NCBI RefSeq assembly: GCF_900167945.1
Contig: NZ_FUZA01000001.1
Coordinates: 1-64,000 of the forward strand
Length of the DNA stretch: 64,000 nucleotides
DNA from: Dyadobacter psychrophilus
Lineage (GTDB): Bacteria > Bacteroidota > Bacteroidia > Cytophagales > Spirosomataceae
Reading direction: 5' to 3'
Shown here: one piece after another, positions 34,411-44,871 of the stretch
Layout of the letters: each line of letters starts with the position of its first letter
How positions within the stretch are numbered: the stretch's first letter is position 1
Position numbers and translations under genes: made by a program
Notes under the pieces: model-generated
Told to the model about the DNA's origin: nothing
What the model saw: the letters and a program-made list of their open reading frames with translations, nothing else
The model's database searches: none

Positions 34411-37400
34411 TGATCGTCCTGAACTTGTTCTGTAATTGGCTTGGCAGGACCGCTGATCATTTCTTGTAAAGACTGGAATACGATATAAAGCACAGGTATC
34501 ACAAAAACCCCAATGAGCGTTCCTACCAGCATTCCTCCTACGGCACCAGTGCCAATGGAGCGGTTTCCAATTGCACCTGCCCCGGTTGAAAGCATGAGTG
34601 GAACCAAACCCAGGATAAAAGCAAAAGAGGTCATCAGGATCGGACGCAACCGCGCCTGTGCACCTTCAACGGCCGCATCCACCAACGACATCCCGTGACG
34701 CCTGCGTTCCACTGCAAACTCTACGATCAGGATCGCATTTTTCGCCAAAAGTCCGATTAGCATTACCAGCGTAATTTGGAGGTAGATGTTGTTGGTAATG
34801 CCAAACATGCTGGCAAAAATGAATGTACCAGCCAGGCCGATCGGGAGTGACAGCAGGACTGCAAATGGCAATATATAGCTTCCGTACTGTGCGCTCAGCA
34901 GCAGATAAACAAAAACGACAACCAACATAAAAATAAAAACTGTTTGCCCGCCAGCAGAAATTTCCTCCCTCGTCATCCCTGAAAATTCATACCCATATCC
35001 GGCTGGAAGCGCCTGTTCAGCAACCTGTTGGATGGCAGCAATCGCGTCACCCGAACTGTAACCCGCATTAGGAGAGCCGGTAACGCCGATAGAAGTGAAG
35101 AGATTGAACCGGGAAATTGACTGAGGCCCGTATACTCTTTTAATGGTAATAAATCCTGTGATGGGCGCCATCTGACCACTTGCATTTCGAACGTAAATAT
35201 TACTCAATCCCTCGGGATTTGCCCGTGAAGCAGCCTCGGCCTGGTACATGACCCGGAATTGTTTCCCGAACTGATTGAAATTAGATGCATACACACCGCC
35301 GTAATAGCCTTGCATTGTGCTCATGATATCGTTGACGGTGATGCCTGCCACTTTTGCTTTTGCCACATCCACATCGATCTGGTATTGCGGGAAATTTACA
35401 TTAAAGGGAGTAGACGCATATTGAATTTCAGGACGCTTGCTTAATGCCGTAAGGAAGTCAGTACCTATTTTGGAAAATATGGCAATGTCACTTCCGCTTT
35501 TATCTTGAAGCTGAAACTCAAAACCTCCTGAGGAGCCAAATCCCTGAATGGTTGGCGGGGCAAAAAATATGATCTTGGCATCTCTTATCCCACCTGTTTT
35601 TGCAAATAACTTCCCGATCAAAGCCTGGACATCCTGCCCGGCTCCTCCCCGCTCCGCCCACGGTTGAAGTCTCATGACAAGCATTCCATAATTGCTTCCA
35701 ACGCCGCTAATCATGCCTCTTCCGGTGATTTTTAGAATGTTTTGAATTTCCGGGATTGAGCGCGCAATGGCCTCAACCTCCTTCATGATAATCTCTGTCC
35801 TTTCCGTGGATGCGGACGGTGGCAGGGCAACATCAGCCATAATCGAGCCGGTATCTTCATTAGGTACAAACGTGGAAGGCGTAGTCTGCAATAGAAAATA
35901 AAACAGCCCGGCGAACACTGCAATGATCAATCCCGCCAGCCATTTTTTGGCGATCAGAAATAATACGGCTTGCTTGTATCGCTGTATTGTCTTTTCAAAT
36001 GTCCGGTTAAACCAGCCATAGAACCTTTGCAAAATGCTCTTCTTATGCCCCGCGTCCTCTTTATGGGGTTTCAGGAAAATCGCGCACAATGCCGGGCTGA
36101 GCGTAAGTGCATTAACAGCCGAGAGCATAATGGCAATGGCAAGCGTTAGGCCAAATTGCTTGTAGAACACCCCGGATGATCCTTCAATGAAACTGACCGG
36201 CAGAAATACCGCCGCCATCACAAGCGTGATAGAGATAATGGCCCCTGAAATTTCACCCATGGCGTCTTTTGTGGCTTTGAGTGCGGATGTGTATCCTTCG
36301 TCCAGTTTGGCATGAACGGCTTCCACTACAACTATGGCATCATCAACGACAATGCCAATGGCCAGAACCAATGCAAACAATGTCAAAAGGTTAATCGTGA
36401 ACCCAAAAAGCAGCAGGAAGAAAAACGTGCCCAGAATAGCCACCGGAACAGCAATAGCGGGAATAAGCGTGGAGCGAAAATCTTGCAGGAAAATAAAAAC
36501 CACTAAAAACACCAGAATGAATGCTTCAATGAGCGTATGGATCACCTTTTCAATGGATGCATCCAGAAAATCATTTGCGTTGATAAGCGTGATATACTTA
36601 ATGCCCGAGGGGAATGATTTGGATGCATTATCCAGCACCTGCAAACTACCTTCAATCACTTCTTTGGCGTTGGAGCCTGCCGTTTGGCTGATCGATACAC
36701 CAACCGACGGATTGCCATTGGTTGTTGTACTGCTGGCATAGCTCATAGCGCCCAGCTCCACGCGGGCAATGTCTTTGAGCCGTAATACCTGACCATTTGG
36801 CGTGGCCTTGATGACCACTTCTTCAAACTCGCCTGCATCTTTGAGCCGGCCCGAATACTTGATCACGTACTGAAAGGATTGCAAGCCCTGTTCACCGAAT
36901 TGACCGGGGGCAGCCTCTATATTTTGCTCTGCCAGTGCAATGCTGACATCAGAAGGGACAAGCCCGTAAGTTGCCATCACATCCGGTTTCAACCAGATCC
37001 GCATGGAATAATCCATACGTCCGAACGCATTCGCCTCCCCAACTCCTGATACCCGCTTAATTAAGGGCACCAGATTTATCTCCGCATAGTTTTGCAAAAA
37101 TGTCTGGTCATAGGCGGGATTATCGCTGTATAAGGAAAAGATCACAAGGTTACTGCTTTGGCTTTTGGCCGTCGTTACGCCGGAGCGCGTAACTTCCTGC
37201 GGCAAGAGAGCGGTTGCTCGTGCCACGCGGTTCTGGACATTTACAGACGCAAGATCAGGATTGGTGCCCAGCTTGAAGTTGATCGTAATCCGCGCGGTGC
37301 CGTCGTTTCCTGCTGCGGACGTCATATAGGTCATGCCTTCGACACCATTAATCTGTTCTTCCAATGGCACAATTACACTATTGAGCACCACATCGGCATT

Positions 37401-37556
37401 GGCGCCCTGATATGAGGTGGAGACAACGACAGTAGGCGGGGCGATCTCAGGATATTGCGCAATAGGCAGGGAAATTAGCCCCAACACACCAAGGATGACA
37501 ATAAGAACGGAGATGACTGTAGACAGTACGGGCTGGTCAATGAATCGATTGAACAT
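34407..37556 (-). CDS. RND multidrug efflux transporter (HAE1 family)
   Basis: A 1049-residue proton-driven inner-membrane pump with 12 TM helices and two large periplasmic loops. The proton-relay Asp pair is in GIVVDDAIVVVEAV (about residue 407) and the Lys in LLAKNAILIVEF (about 940). The N-terminus (MFNRFIDQPVLSTVI) is typical of AcrB/MexB. The middle gene of an operon: the fusion protein gene lies 3 bp upstream and the outer-membrane gene overlaps 4 bp downstream. Confidence 0.96.
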   Translation of the reverse strand: MFNRFIDQPVLSTVISVLIVILGVLGLISLPIAQYPEIAPPTVVVSTSYQGANADVVLNSVIVPLEEQINGVEGMTYMTSAAGNDGTARITINFKLGTNPDLASVNVQNRVARATALLPQEVTRSGVTTAKSQSSNLVIFSLYSDNPAYDQTFLQNYAEINLVPLIKRVSGVGEANAFGRMDYSMRIWLKPDVMATYGLVPSDVSIALAEQNIEAAPGQFGEQGLQSFQYVIKYSGRLKDAGEFEEVVIKATPNGQVLRLKDIARVELGAMSYASSTTTNGNPSVGVSISQTAGSNAKEVIEGSLQVLDNASKSFPSGIKYITLINANDFLDASIEKVIHTLIEAFILVFLVVFIFLQDFRSTLIPAIAVPVAILGTFFFLLLFGFTINLLTLFALVLAIGIVVDDAIVVVEAVHAKLDEGYTSALKATKDAMGEISGAIISITLVMAAVFLPVSFIEGSSGVFYKQFGLTLAIAIMLSAVNALTLSPALCAIFLKPHKEDAGHKKSILQRFYGWFNRTFEKTIQRYKQAVLFLIAKKWLAGLIIAVFAGLFYFLLQTTPSTFVPNEDTGSIMADVALPPSASTERTEIIMKEVEAIARSIPEIQNILKITGRGMISGVGSNYGMLVMRLQPWAERGGAGQDVQALIGKLFAKTGGIRDAKIIFFAPPTIQGFGSSGGFEFQLQDKSGSDIAIFSKIGTDFLTALSKRPEIQYASTPFNVNFPQYQIDVDVAKAKVAGITVNDIMSTMQGYYGGVYASNFNQFGKQFRVMYQAEAASRANPEGLSNIYVRNASGQMAPITGFITIKRVYGPQSISRFNLFTSIGVTGSPNAGYSSGDAIAAIQQVAEQALPAGYGYEFSGMTREEISAGGQTVFIFMLVVVFVYLLLSAQYGSYILPFAVLLSLPIGLAGTFIFASMFGITNNIYLQITLVMLIGLLAKNAILIVEFAVERRRHGMSLVDAAVEGAQARLRPILMTSFAFILGLVPLMLSTGAGAIGNRSIGTGAVGGMLVGTLIGVFVIPVLYIVFQSLQEMISGPAKPITEQVQDDH

Positions 37557-37559
37557 AAC

Positions 37560-38723
37560 CTACAAGTTTTTGGCGTAAACACTGTCCGCTTTTACTGGTC
37601 TGGAAATAACCTTTGCCCCTTCCCTTAACGACGCTACCCCTTCCAGGATAATCTTGTCTCCTACGGCAAGGCCGGTTTGGGCAACAAAGAACTGTCCGTC
37701 ATTATTGTCCAGCACGCCAACTTCCGCACTCTTAACGGTGCCGTCTGCCGAAACACGGTAGACAAACTTTTTCCCCTGTATTTCGTAGGTCGACTTTTGC
37801 GGAATGACAATGGCCGAATCAAGCCGGGAAGGGATGCGGACAGTCGCGCTGCTTCCGCTGCGTATAATGCTGCCAGGATTAGGAAAAGTCGCACGAACCC
37901 TGATGGAGCCTGTTTGGGTATTGATAGATCCGCTTGTTGTGGTAATCCGGCCTTTTTCATAAAAAACGGTTCCATTGGCTAAAACCAGGGAGACAGATGG
38001 CATTGTTGCGATCCGGGCTTTCGTTGTATTGCCCTTCGTGTTTTTTGAGAATGCCAAAACCTGTTTTTCATTGATGGAAAAATAGGCGTAAATATTCCCA
38101 ATGTTTGAAACTGTGGTTAATGGTTCGGGTGTATTACTATTAACAAGGCTGCCAATTTTATAAGGAATTAAGCCCACAATGCCATTTGCAGGGCTTGCAA
38201 TGGTGGTGTAACCCAAATTGGTACGTGCATTGGAAAGCGCAGCAAAAGCCTGTGCCAGCGCCGCTTGTTTTGCTTGCAAGGTAAACTGCGCAGATTCTAG
38301 CTCGTATTTACTGATAATGTTCTTTTCGACCAATGGCTTCACCTTATTGACACCCATTTGTGCGGCATTGACGTCTGCTTCTGCGATTCTAATATTCGCC
38401 TGTGCAGTCCTTACTTCCTGCTCATATTGAGGAGCATTAATTTTAAACAGCGCTTGCCCGTTTTTCACAGTAGCACCTTCATCAACGAAAATCTTTTCTA
38501 TAAATCCATCAATTTTCGGACGGATCTCAATATCCTGCTGCCCTTCAATGGTGGCCGGGAATTCACTATTTAATGTGATCGTTCTTTGTGTAATCGTCAG
38601 GACCGGATAGTCCTTGATTTGCTCCGCCACATTCCCACTGTACTGCTTTTTGTCCTGACAGGACAAGAAAAGGACGAACATTAACGACAAACCAGTTAGT
38701 GAGAGCTGTATCCTTTGATTCAT
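37560..38723 (-). CDS. RND periplasmic adaptor (AcrA-like) lipoprotein
   Basis: A 387-residue membrane-fusion protein. A lipobox (FVLFLSC) anchors it; then come the barrel-sandwich/lipoyl halves (GFIEKIFVDEGATVKNG and ASPANGIVGLIPYKIG) around a helical hairpin, and a beta-barrel domain. It links the pump to the outer-membrane channel. It is the first gene of the efflux operon; no dedicated TetR or AraC regulator is adjacent, and the 227-bp gap upstream shows no clear operator. Confidence 0.94.
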   Translation of the reverse strand: MNQRIQLSLTGLSLMFVLFLSCQDKKQYSGNVAEQIKDYPVLTITQRTITLNSEFPATIEGQQDIEIRPKIDGFIEKIFVDEGATVKNGQALFKINAPQYEQEVRTAQANIRIAEADVNAAQMGVNKVKPLVEKNIISKYELESAQFTLQAKQAALAQAFAALSNARTNLGYTTIASPANGIVGLIPYKIGSLVNSNTPEPLTTVSNIGNIYAYFSINEKQVLAFSKNTKGNTTKARIATMPSVSLVLANGTVFYEKGRITTTSGSINTQTGSIRVRATFPNPGSIIRSGSSATVRIPSRLDSAIVIPQKSTYEIQGKKFVYRVSADGTVKSAEVGVLDNNDGQFFVAQTGLAVGDKIILEGVASLREGAKVISRPVKADSVYAKNL

Positions 38724-38950
38724 AAATATGGAATTTTGGAAACTCGATCATGAACAGATGATTGCAGATAATAAACTTAGGGATTGCAGGTTAACAGGGG
38801 ATGTGAACTGGGGAGCCTGTTGCACGGATACTGGTTGAAGCTATAATTCATAACCATGCAAAGGATTAGGTGAATGTTATCTCAATGTATAGAATTTTTA
38901 GAAAAGTCTGATGCCGGCAAGAATTTAATTAAATTTTGTCACTCCTACGA

Positions 38951-39835
38951 CTACCCAATTTTAACAGACGTCATCGTCAGCGAACCGCCAACGGCCTGGT
39001 CGTTGAAAAAGGAAACAGGTTCCTTTCCCGCCTTTAAGCCCAATGTATACATCAGAGGAAGGTAATGCTCCGGTGTTGGTATGGCTAGTGCGGCCTCCCT
39101 TCCCAACTGACTGTAATTGATCAGTGGCTTGTGGTCATTTTCCTGGATCAGGGTTTTAAATTGCTCATTGATTTGCAACGCCCAGTCGTATCCATAACCC
39201 TGCACGCTAAGCTTGTCCCAGGCTACCATTCTCAGATTGTGCACCATATTTCCGCTGCCAATGATCAGCACTCCTTTTTTTCGCAGCGCCATTAGTTCCC
39301 TTGCCAGATCGTAATGGTATTGAGGCCCTTTGGTGTAATCAATGCTCAGCTGAAGCACTGGAATTTCGGCCTCCGGATACATATGTCTTACCACCGTCCA
39401 GGTGCCATGGTCAAGTCCCCAGTCATGATTAAGCTCCACTTTTGCGGAACGAATGAGCCCGGCAGTTTCTTTGGCTAATGCAGGATTGCCCGGCGCAGGA
39501 TATTGTACGGCAAAAAGTGCCGGCGGAAATCCACCAAAATCATGGATTGTTTCAGGAAAATCCATTGCTGTGATCTTGGTGCCATTGGTAAACCAGTGCG
39601 CCGATACCACCAGCACGGCAGCTGGCGTAGGGATTTCTTTGGCCATTTGTGCCCACCTTCTGCTAAACGCAGTGTCTTCAATGCCGTTCATCGGTGAGCC
39701 GTGGCCTATAAACAGGACCGGCATCAATCTCTGCTGGTCTGGAAGCTCATTTGTAAAATGTTTGAATGCTGTTAATGTTGTCATACTAATTGCGCCTGTA
39801 ACGGCAGTTTTTATGAATTGCTTTCTTTTAATCAT
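38951..39835 (-). CDS. ygiD: 4,5-DOPA dioxygenase extradiol family protein (YgiD-like)
   Basis: A 294-residue LigB-type class III extradiol dioxygenase homologue. Metal or catalytic histidines are in FIGHGSPMN, VSAHWFT, NHDWGLDHGTW and GSGNMVHNL. The N-terminus (FIKTAVTGAISMTTLTAF) looks like an export signal, which the E. coli homologue lacks. It may open a catechol-type ring; the substrate is unknown. It is close to the F420-type gene but not overlapping. Confidence 0.88.
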   Translation of the reverse strand: MIKRKQFIKTAVTGAISMTTLTAFKHFTNELPDQQRLMPVLFIGHGSPMNGIEDTAFSRRWAQMAKEIPTPAAVLVVSAHWFTNGTKITAMDFPETIHDFGGFPPALFAVQYPAPGNPALAKETAGLIRSAKVELNHDWGLDHGTWTVVRHMYPEAEIPVLQLSIDYTKGPQYHYDLARELMALRKKGVLIIGSGNMVHNLRMVAWDKLSVQGYGYDWALQINEQFKTLIQENDHKPLINYSQLGREAALAIPTPEHYLPLMYTLGLKAGKEPVSFFNDQAVGGSLTMTSVKIG

Positions 39836-39895
39836 TGCTGATAATATTTCTGCCTGGTGATGTAGGATTTTTCACCCGGCCAGCCAGTTATGATT

Positions 39896-40516
39896 TTATT
39901 TTATATTGAGTTGGGTCAACAGTGGGGACATCATTTGTATTGTCCGGCTTACGCCCAGGCCGCCTGCAACAATGGGGTTTAAAGCAGCAGTTTCGACAAG
40001 CTCACCCACAGTTTGCAAATCCTCTTGATCATTTCAGGAAATGAATGAATTAGCCTTCTTACCTACAAGGATAGGCTTGGCAAAGGCAGCCGGAAATACG
40101 ATATTGAAGGCTTTAACAACTTTCGAATTGGGCAGCAATTTTTGCAGCTCTTCTGCGGCACTCATATTAGAGACGGTCGCCAAACTGTCGTAGGGTTCGT
40201 TTAGCGGGTTAGCAATGCTTATGACCATTTTCTGATTGGCAACTTCCCGGATTTTCTCCGCAATTTCCTGTTGAGAGCCATAAGGAACAGCTAGGATAAT
40301 GATGTCGGCCTCCCAGGATGCATCTGTCGGACATCCATGAATTTCGATATCAGCCTCAGGACTCGCGTTTCTTATCTCCTCATATAAAGCTTCCAGTTCA
40401 TCTGGTTGGTTACCTAGCAGCAATAAGCGATAGTTACCTTTTGACAGGCTTTTAGAAATGAAGGTGCCCACATTCCCGGTGGCACCTATGATCGCAATGG
40501 TCTGTTTCGTGTTCAT
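39896..40516 (-). pseudogene. NADPH-dependent F420-reductase-like oxidoreductase with in-frame TGA
   Basis: ATG 40516 opens a Rossmann protein (IIGATGNVGTFISKSL, IILAVPYGSQ, VVKAFNIVFP) of the F420-dependent NADP reductase-like family. A TGA at 40034-40036 stops it at residue 160 in SFIS. The same frame continues without a break to TAA 39896-39898 with NDQEDLQTVGELVETA, LNPIVAGGLGVS, the expected C-terminal region. TGA stands where GGA (Gly) would fit. The full frame is 207 codons, normal for the family. It is a nonsense mutation, a read error or an unlikely readthrough. Confidence 0.75.
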
Positions 40517-40634
40517 TTTGTCTCATTTTTGATACACAAAATTACCTCAATGAGCCTGCATGGGGCGATGATTCTGATCAAGAACTTCCATTGATTTTGG
40601 TCAAGATAAACCATCAGGGGAAAGCAAAGGGAAG

Positions 40635-41216
40635 CTATTGACTTTTGCCGATCCTGCTGCGGATCCTACTTAATGTTTCGGGGGAAAGTCCCATGTGAGA
40701 GGCAATCATATGCTGGGGGACACGCTGGACAATGTCAGGATATTGGTCAATAAAAGATTTATATCGATCATCCAGAGACATACTGATAATGCTCAGCGTT
40801 CTTTTCTGGAGTGCAATGTAGGCCTCGGTCATCAATATCCTGAAAAATGTTGCGTACTTGGGCACCGAAATCAGCATCTGGTCATGTGCATACTTACTGA
40901 TCAAAACTAGCTCGCAGTCTTCCAGGGCATCTATATTCTGTGTTGAGATCTGCTCCGTCAAAAAACTGGATAGATCGCCGATCGCCCAACCTTCCAGCGC
41001 AAACGAAAAAATGTGCTCTTGTCCATCAGAATCCACAATGTAACTGCGCATGGCTCCCTTTTCTATAAATGCCACAGTCTTGCAGATATCTCCTTCCTGT
41101 AGCAGGTATTGACGCTTCCGCAATTTTTTCGGCGTCAGAAATTGTTTCACGGCATACTCTTCCGATTCGCTCAGTTGTACCTTCTCGTTGAATTTGCTGA
41201 AAAACACATCATACAT
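40635..41216 (-). CDS. Crp/Fnr-family transcriptional regulator
   Basis: A 193-residue regulator. An N-terminal cNMP-binding beta-roll (LLQEGDICKTVAFIEKGAMRSY) is joined by a long C-helix to a short HTH (MGLSPETLSRIRSRIGK). No Fnr-type cysteine cluster is visible. It starts 174 bp from the divergent MFS gene and may control it, or the oxidoreductase downstream (inference). Confidence 0.88.
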   Translation of the reverse strand: MYDVFFSKFNEKVQLSESEEYAVKQFLTPKKLRKRQYLLQEGDICKTVAFIEKGAMRSYIVDSDGQEHIFSFALEGWAIGDLSSFLTEQISTQNIDALEDCELVLISKYAHDQMLISVPKYATFFRILMTEAYIALQKRTLSIISMSLDDRYKSFIDQYPDIVQRVPQHMIASHMGLSPETLSRIRSRIGKSQ

Positions 41217-41390
41217 AAGCTATCAGATTCGGACAAACAATTAGTTAATATGCAAGGATATAATCTTTACAAAGCTAAATTCTCCTCATTAATGCACCAA
41301 CAATATCAGTAATTATCAGAATCTGAATATGCCAGATAGAAAGAATGACGTAAAAACCATAATTTTAAATAACTACAAAAAGAATCTACA

Positions 41391-42563
41391 TTGAGCAATC
41401 AACAAACGATAGCCAGAAGTACAAATGCGTTTCCCTGGCTGATCATGATTTTGATGTCGTCTGTAACATTTGTCGGGATTCTTTCTGAGTTAATGCCATC
41501 CGGTGTGATGCCGCAGATAAATTCTGATTTAAATATCAGTGAGCTACAAGGAGGTAATCTGGTAGGCTACTACGCAATTGCGTCTGCTATCTTTGCCATC
41601 CCACTTGTTTCGGTAACCCTGAAATTTAACCGCAAAATCTTGATATTGATTTTGCTCGCCGGATTTGCTGCTTCCAATATCGTGGTCGGCATTTTAGCCA
41701 ATTATACTATCATCATTATCCTAAGGATCATAGGCGGTATTTGTGCCGGCGTGATGTGGCCCATGATAGCGGCCTACGGGATGCGCCTGGTCAACCATGA
41801 GCATCATGGAAAAGCGATTGCCGTGATTATGGCTGGAAATACCTTGGGTATTAGTGCAGGAATGCCTTCTATAACATTTTTTGGCAACCGATACGGGTGG
41901 CGGGCAGCATTTATCGCACTTGGAATAATGATTATCGCCATTGCTGTGACATGTGCTGTTGCATTACCATCTACACCCGGCGAAAAACTTACGAGAAGTT
42001 CATCGCCTTTTTCTCTGTTTAAAATTCCCTCGGTATTGACCGTCCTGCTGCTCACCCTTCTTGGCGTAATGGCCCACTATGGTGCATATGTGTATCTTAC
42101 CAGGCTTGTTGATGAAATTGAATTGCTCGGTGGAATAGAAAGTGCCTTACTACTTTTTGGATCAGGGTCTTTGATTTCAGTATTGCTGGCCATAAAATAC
42201 ACCGACAAACATCTGAGGCTGCTTACCACAGTGATGTTTGCACTCGTAGTCATTTCTATGCTTGTCCTATTACTATTTGGTAGAAAGACAATAGTAGCTC
42301 ATGTTGCTTTCTTTTTATGGGGACTTTCTTTTGGACCATTAGTGACCTTAATGCAAACAGCGGTAAGCAGACAGGTAGAAAGTGGAAAAGACGTTGCCAC
42401 TTCGGTTCAATCTTCTGCATTTAACTTATCTATTATGATCGCAACTTCCGCAGCAGGTATATTGCTCGGAAGTTATTCTCCCATTAGCTTGCCATATTTT
42501 GCAACCGTCTTAGCAATTCCTGGTATGATCATTTCCATTTTTGCTAAAAAGGCACTAGGTTAA
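41391..42563 (+). CDS. MFS transporter, DHA1 (AraJ-like) drug/sugar exporter
   Basis: A 390-residue protein with 12 TM helices. The MFS motif region FVGILSELMPSGVMPQI and the GGICAGVMWPMIAAYGMRL stretch are typical of DHA1/AraJ-like exporters. The start is TTG; the first in-frame ATG (41445) would cut into TM1, so TTG is more likely. It lies divergent from the Crp-type regulator. Confidence 0.85.
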   Translation: MSNQQTIARSTNAFPWLIMILMSSVTFVGILSELMPSGVMPQINSDLNISELQGGNLVGYYAIASAIFAIPLVSVTLKFNRKILILILLAGFAASNIVVGILANYTIIIILRIIGGICAGVMWPMIAAYGMRLVNHEHHGKAIAVIMAGNTLGISAGMPSITFFGNRYGWRAAFIALGIMIIAIAVTCAVALPSTPGEKLTRSSSPFSLFKIPSVLTVLLLTLLGVMAHYGAYVYLTRLVDEIELLGGIESALLLFGSGSLISVLLAIKYTDKHLRLLTTVMFALVVISMLVLLLFGRKTIVAHVAFFLWGLSFGPLVTLMQTAVSRQVESGKDVATSVQSSAFNLSIMIATSAAGILLGSYSPISLPYFATVLAIPGMIISIFAKKALG

Positions 42564-42854
42564 TTTCCGAATGGACTAGGTTTGGTATTTAACCCAGTCG
42601 CAGCCGTCACAAAATATACTCATGGCCTCTTATGACACCTTTCTCTAAGGTGCCTAACTGTTCGGTTATACTAGCCTTAAGTAAATGGTTAATACTCAAA
42701 ATTATCAATTTCTTACAGCAGGCTTACATGGATGAAGCGCGTAGTATTTGAATAAATCATCTCTTTATCTCCCATCTAAGCGACACCTCTGGCTGGCTGA
42801 AAAAATCGAGTTCAAGTAGTTTTTAATATTGACTAGGGGTAACTATAAATGTCT

Positions 42855-43913
42855 TTAAGGAAATACGATTGTAAAGATATACATCATCAGATTGACCAAA
42901 AGCACGATAGCATATAAACTGTTCGTTTGTCCCTTATTAAGCGAAAGCATTACCGTAAAAATTGAAAGAACTAGCAGGACCATGGATTTCATGGTCAGAC
43001 CGAGGATAAGTGGCAAATCCATTATCGTACAAACAATGACCACAGTAGGAATACTTAGCCCTATACTTGCTAATGCGGAACCTAATGCAAGATTGATGCT
43101 CGTCTGATATTGGCCACGTCTTGCCGCACGGATAGCAGCTATGCCTTCTGGTAGTAAAATAACAGCTGCAATAGCCACACCCACTAGTGCCGTGGGTAAG
43201 CCGGCTGCTACAATTCCGCTTTCAATTACCGGAGAAAGGTTTTTGGCCAGGAAAATAACTACGCCTAAACATATGATTAAAAAAGCTAAGCTTATCAGGG
43301 CTTCGCTTCTGGAAACATCTTTTTCTTGGCCTGAGACTTCTGTAAGGAAATACTTACGGTGCCTGACGGTTTGCGTAAATATAAACGACCCGTAAATGAC
43401 CAGGCAGCAAACGCCAATGGCGATTAGCTGTGGCGTGCTGTAAGAAGGTCCGGCGATACTGGTGGTAAAATTAGGCAATACCAGGGTAAGTACTAAAATA
43501 GACACCAGGCTGACCAATGCAATTGTAACGCTTTTCGTTTCAAAGCTCTGTTCCCTAAATTTCAATGCACCCAAAAACATACTAATACCCAGAATGCCAT
43601 TTAAGATAAGCATAACGGCAGCAAACAGAGTGTCACGCGCATAAGTATCTGCACCGGCTCCTCCTGTCAACATGAGTGATACGATAATCGAAGCTTCCAA
43701 AAGCGTTACCGCTACTGCAAGTATAATTGTTCCATAAGGTTCGCCCACTTTGTGTGCGACTACCTCAGCATGGTGCACGGCTGAAAATACACCTGCAATC
43801 AAAGCAACTACGGCTAACGAGTTGACCAGAAAGCCTGAGCCAATAGGCAGCATCAGGTAAAAAATCCAGGCAATAATAGGTGCAATATAACTCCACTGAA
43901 ATATTTTTTTCAT
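42855..43913 (-). CDS. chaA: ChaA-like calcium/sodium:proton antiporter
   Basis: A 352-residue inner-membrane antiporter of the CaCA superfamily. The two alpha repeats are GEPYGTIILAVAVTLLEASI and LALGSALASIGLSIP, with the acidic transport residues. It probably expels Ca2+ or Na+ in exchange for protons, useful in alkaline or salt stress. It starts a minus-strand row with universal-stress and TerC genes. Confidence 0.88.
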   Translation of the reverse strand: MKKIFQWSYIAPIIAWIFYLMLPIGSGFLVNSLAVVALIAGVFSAVHHAEVVAHKVGEPYGTIILAVAVTLLEASIIVSLMLTGGAGADTYARDTLFAAVMLILNGILGISMFLGALKFREQSFETKSVTIALVSLVSILVLTLVLPNFTTSIAGPSYSTPQLIAIGVCCLVIYGSFIFTQTVRHRKYFLTEVSGQEKDVSRSEALISLAFLIICLGVVIFLAKNLSPVIESGIVAAGLPTALVGVAIAAVILLPEGIAAIRAARRGQYQTSINLALGSALASIGLSIPTVVIVCTIMDLPLILGLTMKSMVLLVLSIFTVMLSLNKGQTNSLYAIVLLVNLMMYIFTIVFP

Positions 43914-43972
43914 ACGAAAAGGTTAAGTATAAATTATGCTGAATAGTCTTTCAACTCGAATACGAAAGTCAC

Positions 43973-44800
43973 TTACCTGATATGGTATACGAGTAAAGGA
44001 AGATGCGTTTCTACAACCAGCCTTTTAGTCATACTTGGATTCGTCAAATACTGCTGTAAAAAGTGTCTTTCACGGTTTGAAACAATCAATAAGTCAGCGC
44101 CCTGCCGATCACAAAATTTATTTATCCCTTCAATAAAACTTACATCCTCAACAATGACCACATCCACATCTGCCATATCCAGCTCCTGAATGGTTCTGAA
44201 CATGTGCGCTTGATTTGCATGGCTCTCAGGCTCGTGGAACGAATTGACTTTTACCAGGATTAGCTTGGCACCAAGCTGCTCTGTCAACACTTTTATCTGA
44301 TGTAAGATATCAGTTTCCTGTGGATCAAATTGCGTCGCATAAATAATATTCTTAAACCCGCTCAGCGTTGCCTGTGGCGGAACAACCAACACAGGACAAG
44401 ACGCCTCCAATGCAACGCCGGTTGAAGAGCTACCGAGCAATTTGTCTATAAATGTCCCCTGCCCCGTCCGGCCGACAACAATCAGATCGGCACTAATATT
44501 AGTTGCCTGCCGCAATATCGAAGTTTGAATTGCATTGGACTCCCAAATGCCCTTTACCTGATAACCTTCGGACTGAGCGCCGGCCACATACTCGTCGAGT
44601 TGTTGCTTGTATGAGTTCTCCAATTCGTCGAACATCACAAGCATACTTTCTGTCATCGGCATTGCAACGCCGGTGTTTTCAGACTGGGAGGTATGCATAA
44701 TGTCTAGTTCCGCGCCAGTTTTAACTGCAATTGTTTTGGCGGCCTTTAGGGCCTTTTGCGAGTTTTCAGAGAAATCAATAGGGATCAGTATTTTTTTCAT
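43973..44800 (-). CDS. Universal stress protein, two tandem UspA domains
   Basis: A 275-residue cytoplasmic protein made of two UspA domains. The first begins KKILIPIDFSEN and keeps the ATP loop GRTGQGTFIDKLLGSSS. The second (YATQFDPQETDIL) lacks the glycine loop, so only one half should bind nucleotide. I start at the ATG before KKILIP; the longer form adds 11 residues. A decayed copy of its middle part occurs at 51210-51310. Confidence 0.9.
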   Translation of the reverse strand: MKKILIPIDFSENSQKALKAAKTIAVKTGAELDIMHTSQSENTGVAMPMTESMLVMFDELENSYKQQLDEYVAGAQSEGYQVKGIWESNAIQTSILRQATNISADLIVVGRTGQGTFIDKLLGSSSTGVALEASCPVLVVPPQATLSGFKNIIYATQFDPQETDILHQIKVLTEQLGAKLILVKVNSFHEPESHANQAHMFRTIQELDMADVDVVIVEDVSFIEGINKFCDRQGADLLIVSNRERHFLQQYLTNPSMTKRLVVETHLPLLVYHIR

Positions 44801-44871
44801 AAGCGCATTGTAATGTCTATTTGCACGAGCCAAATTAGCAGAAGCTTGTGCCTTTTATATTTTTTAAAAAA

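Noticed and set aside
39896..40516. Genome-wide recoding of TGA as a sense codon
   Set aside because: In-frame TGA appears in a few broken genes only. Many intact genes here end in TGA (for example the globin and the RND transporter), and the expected residues differ (Gly, Cys, others).
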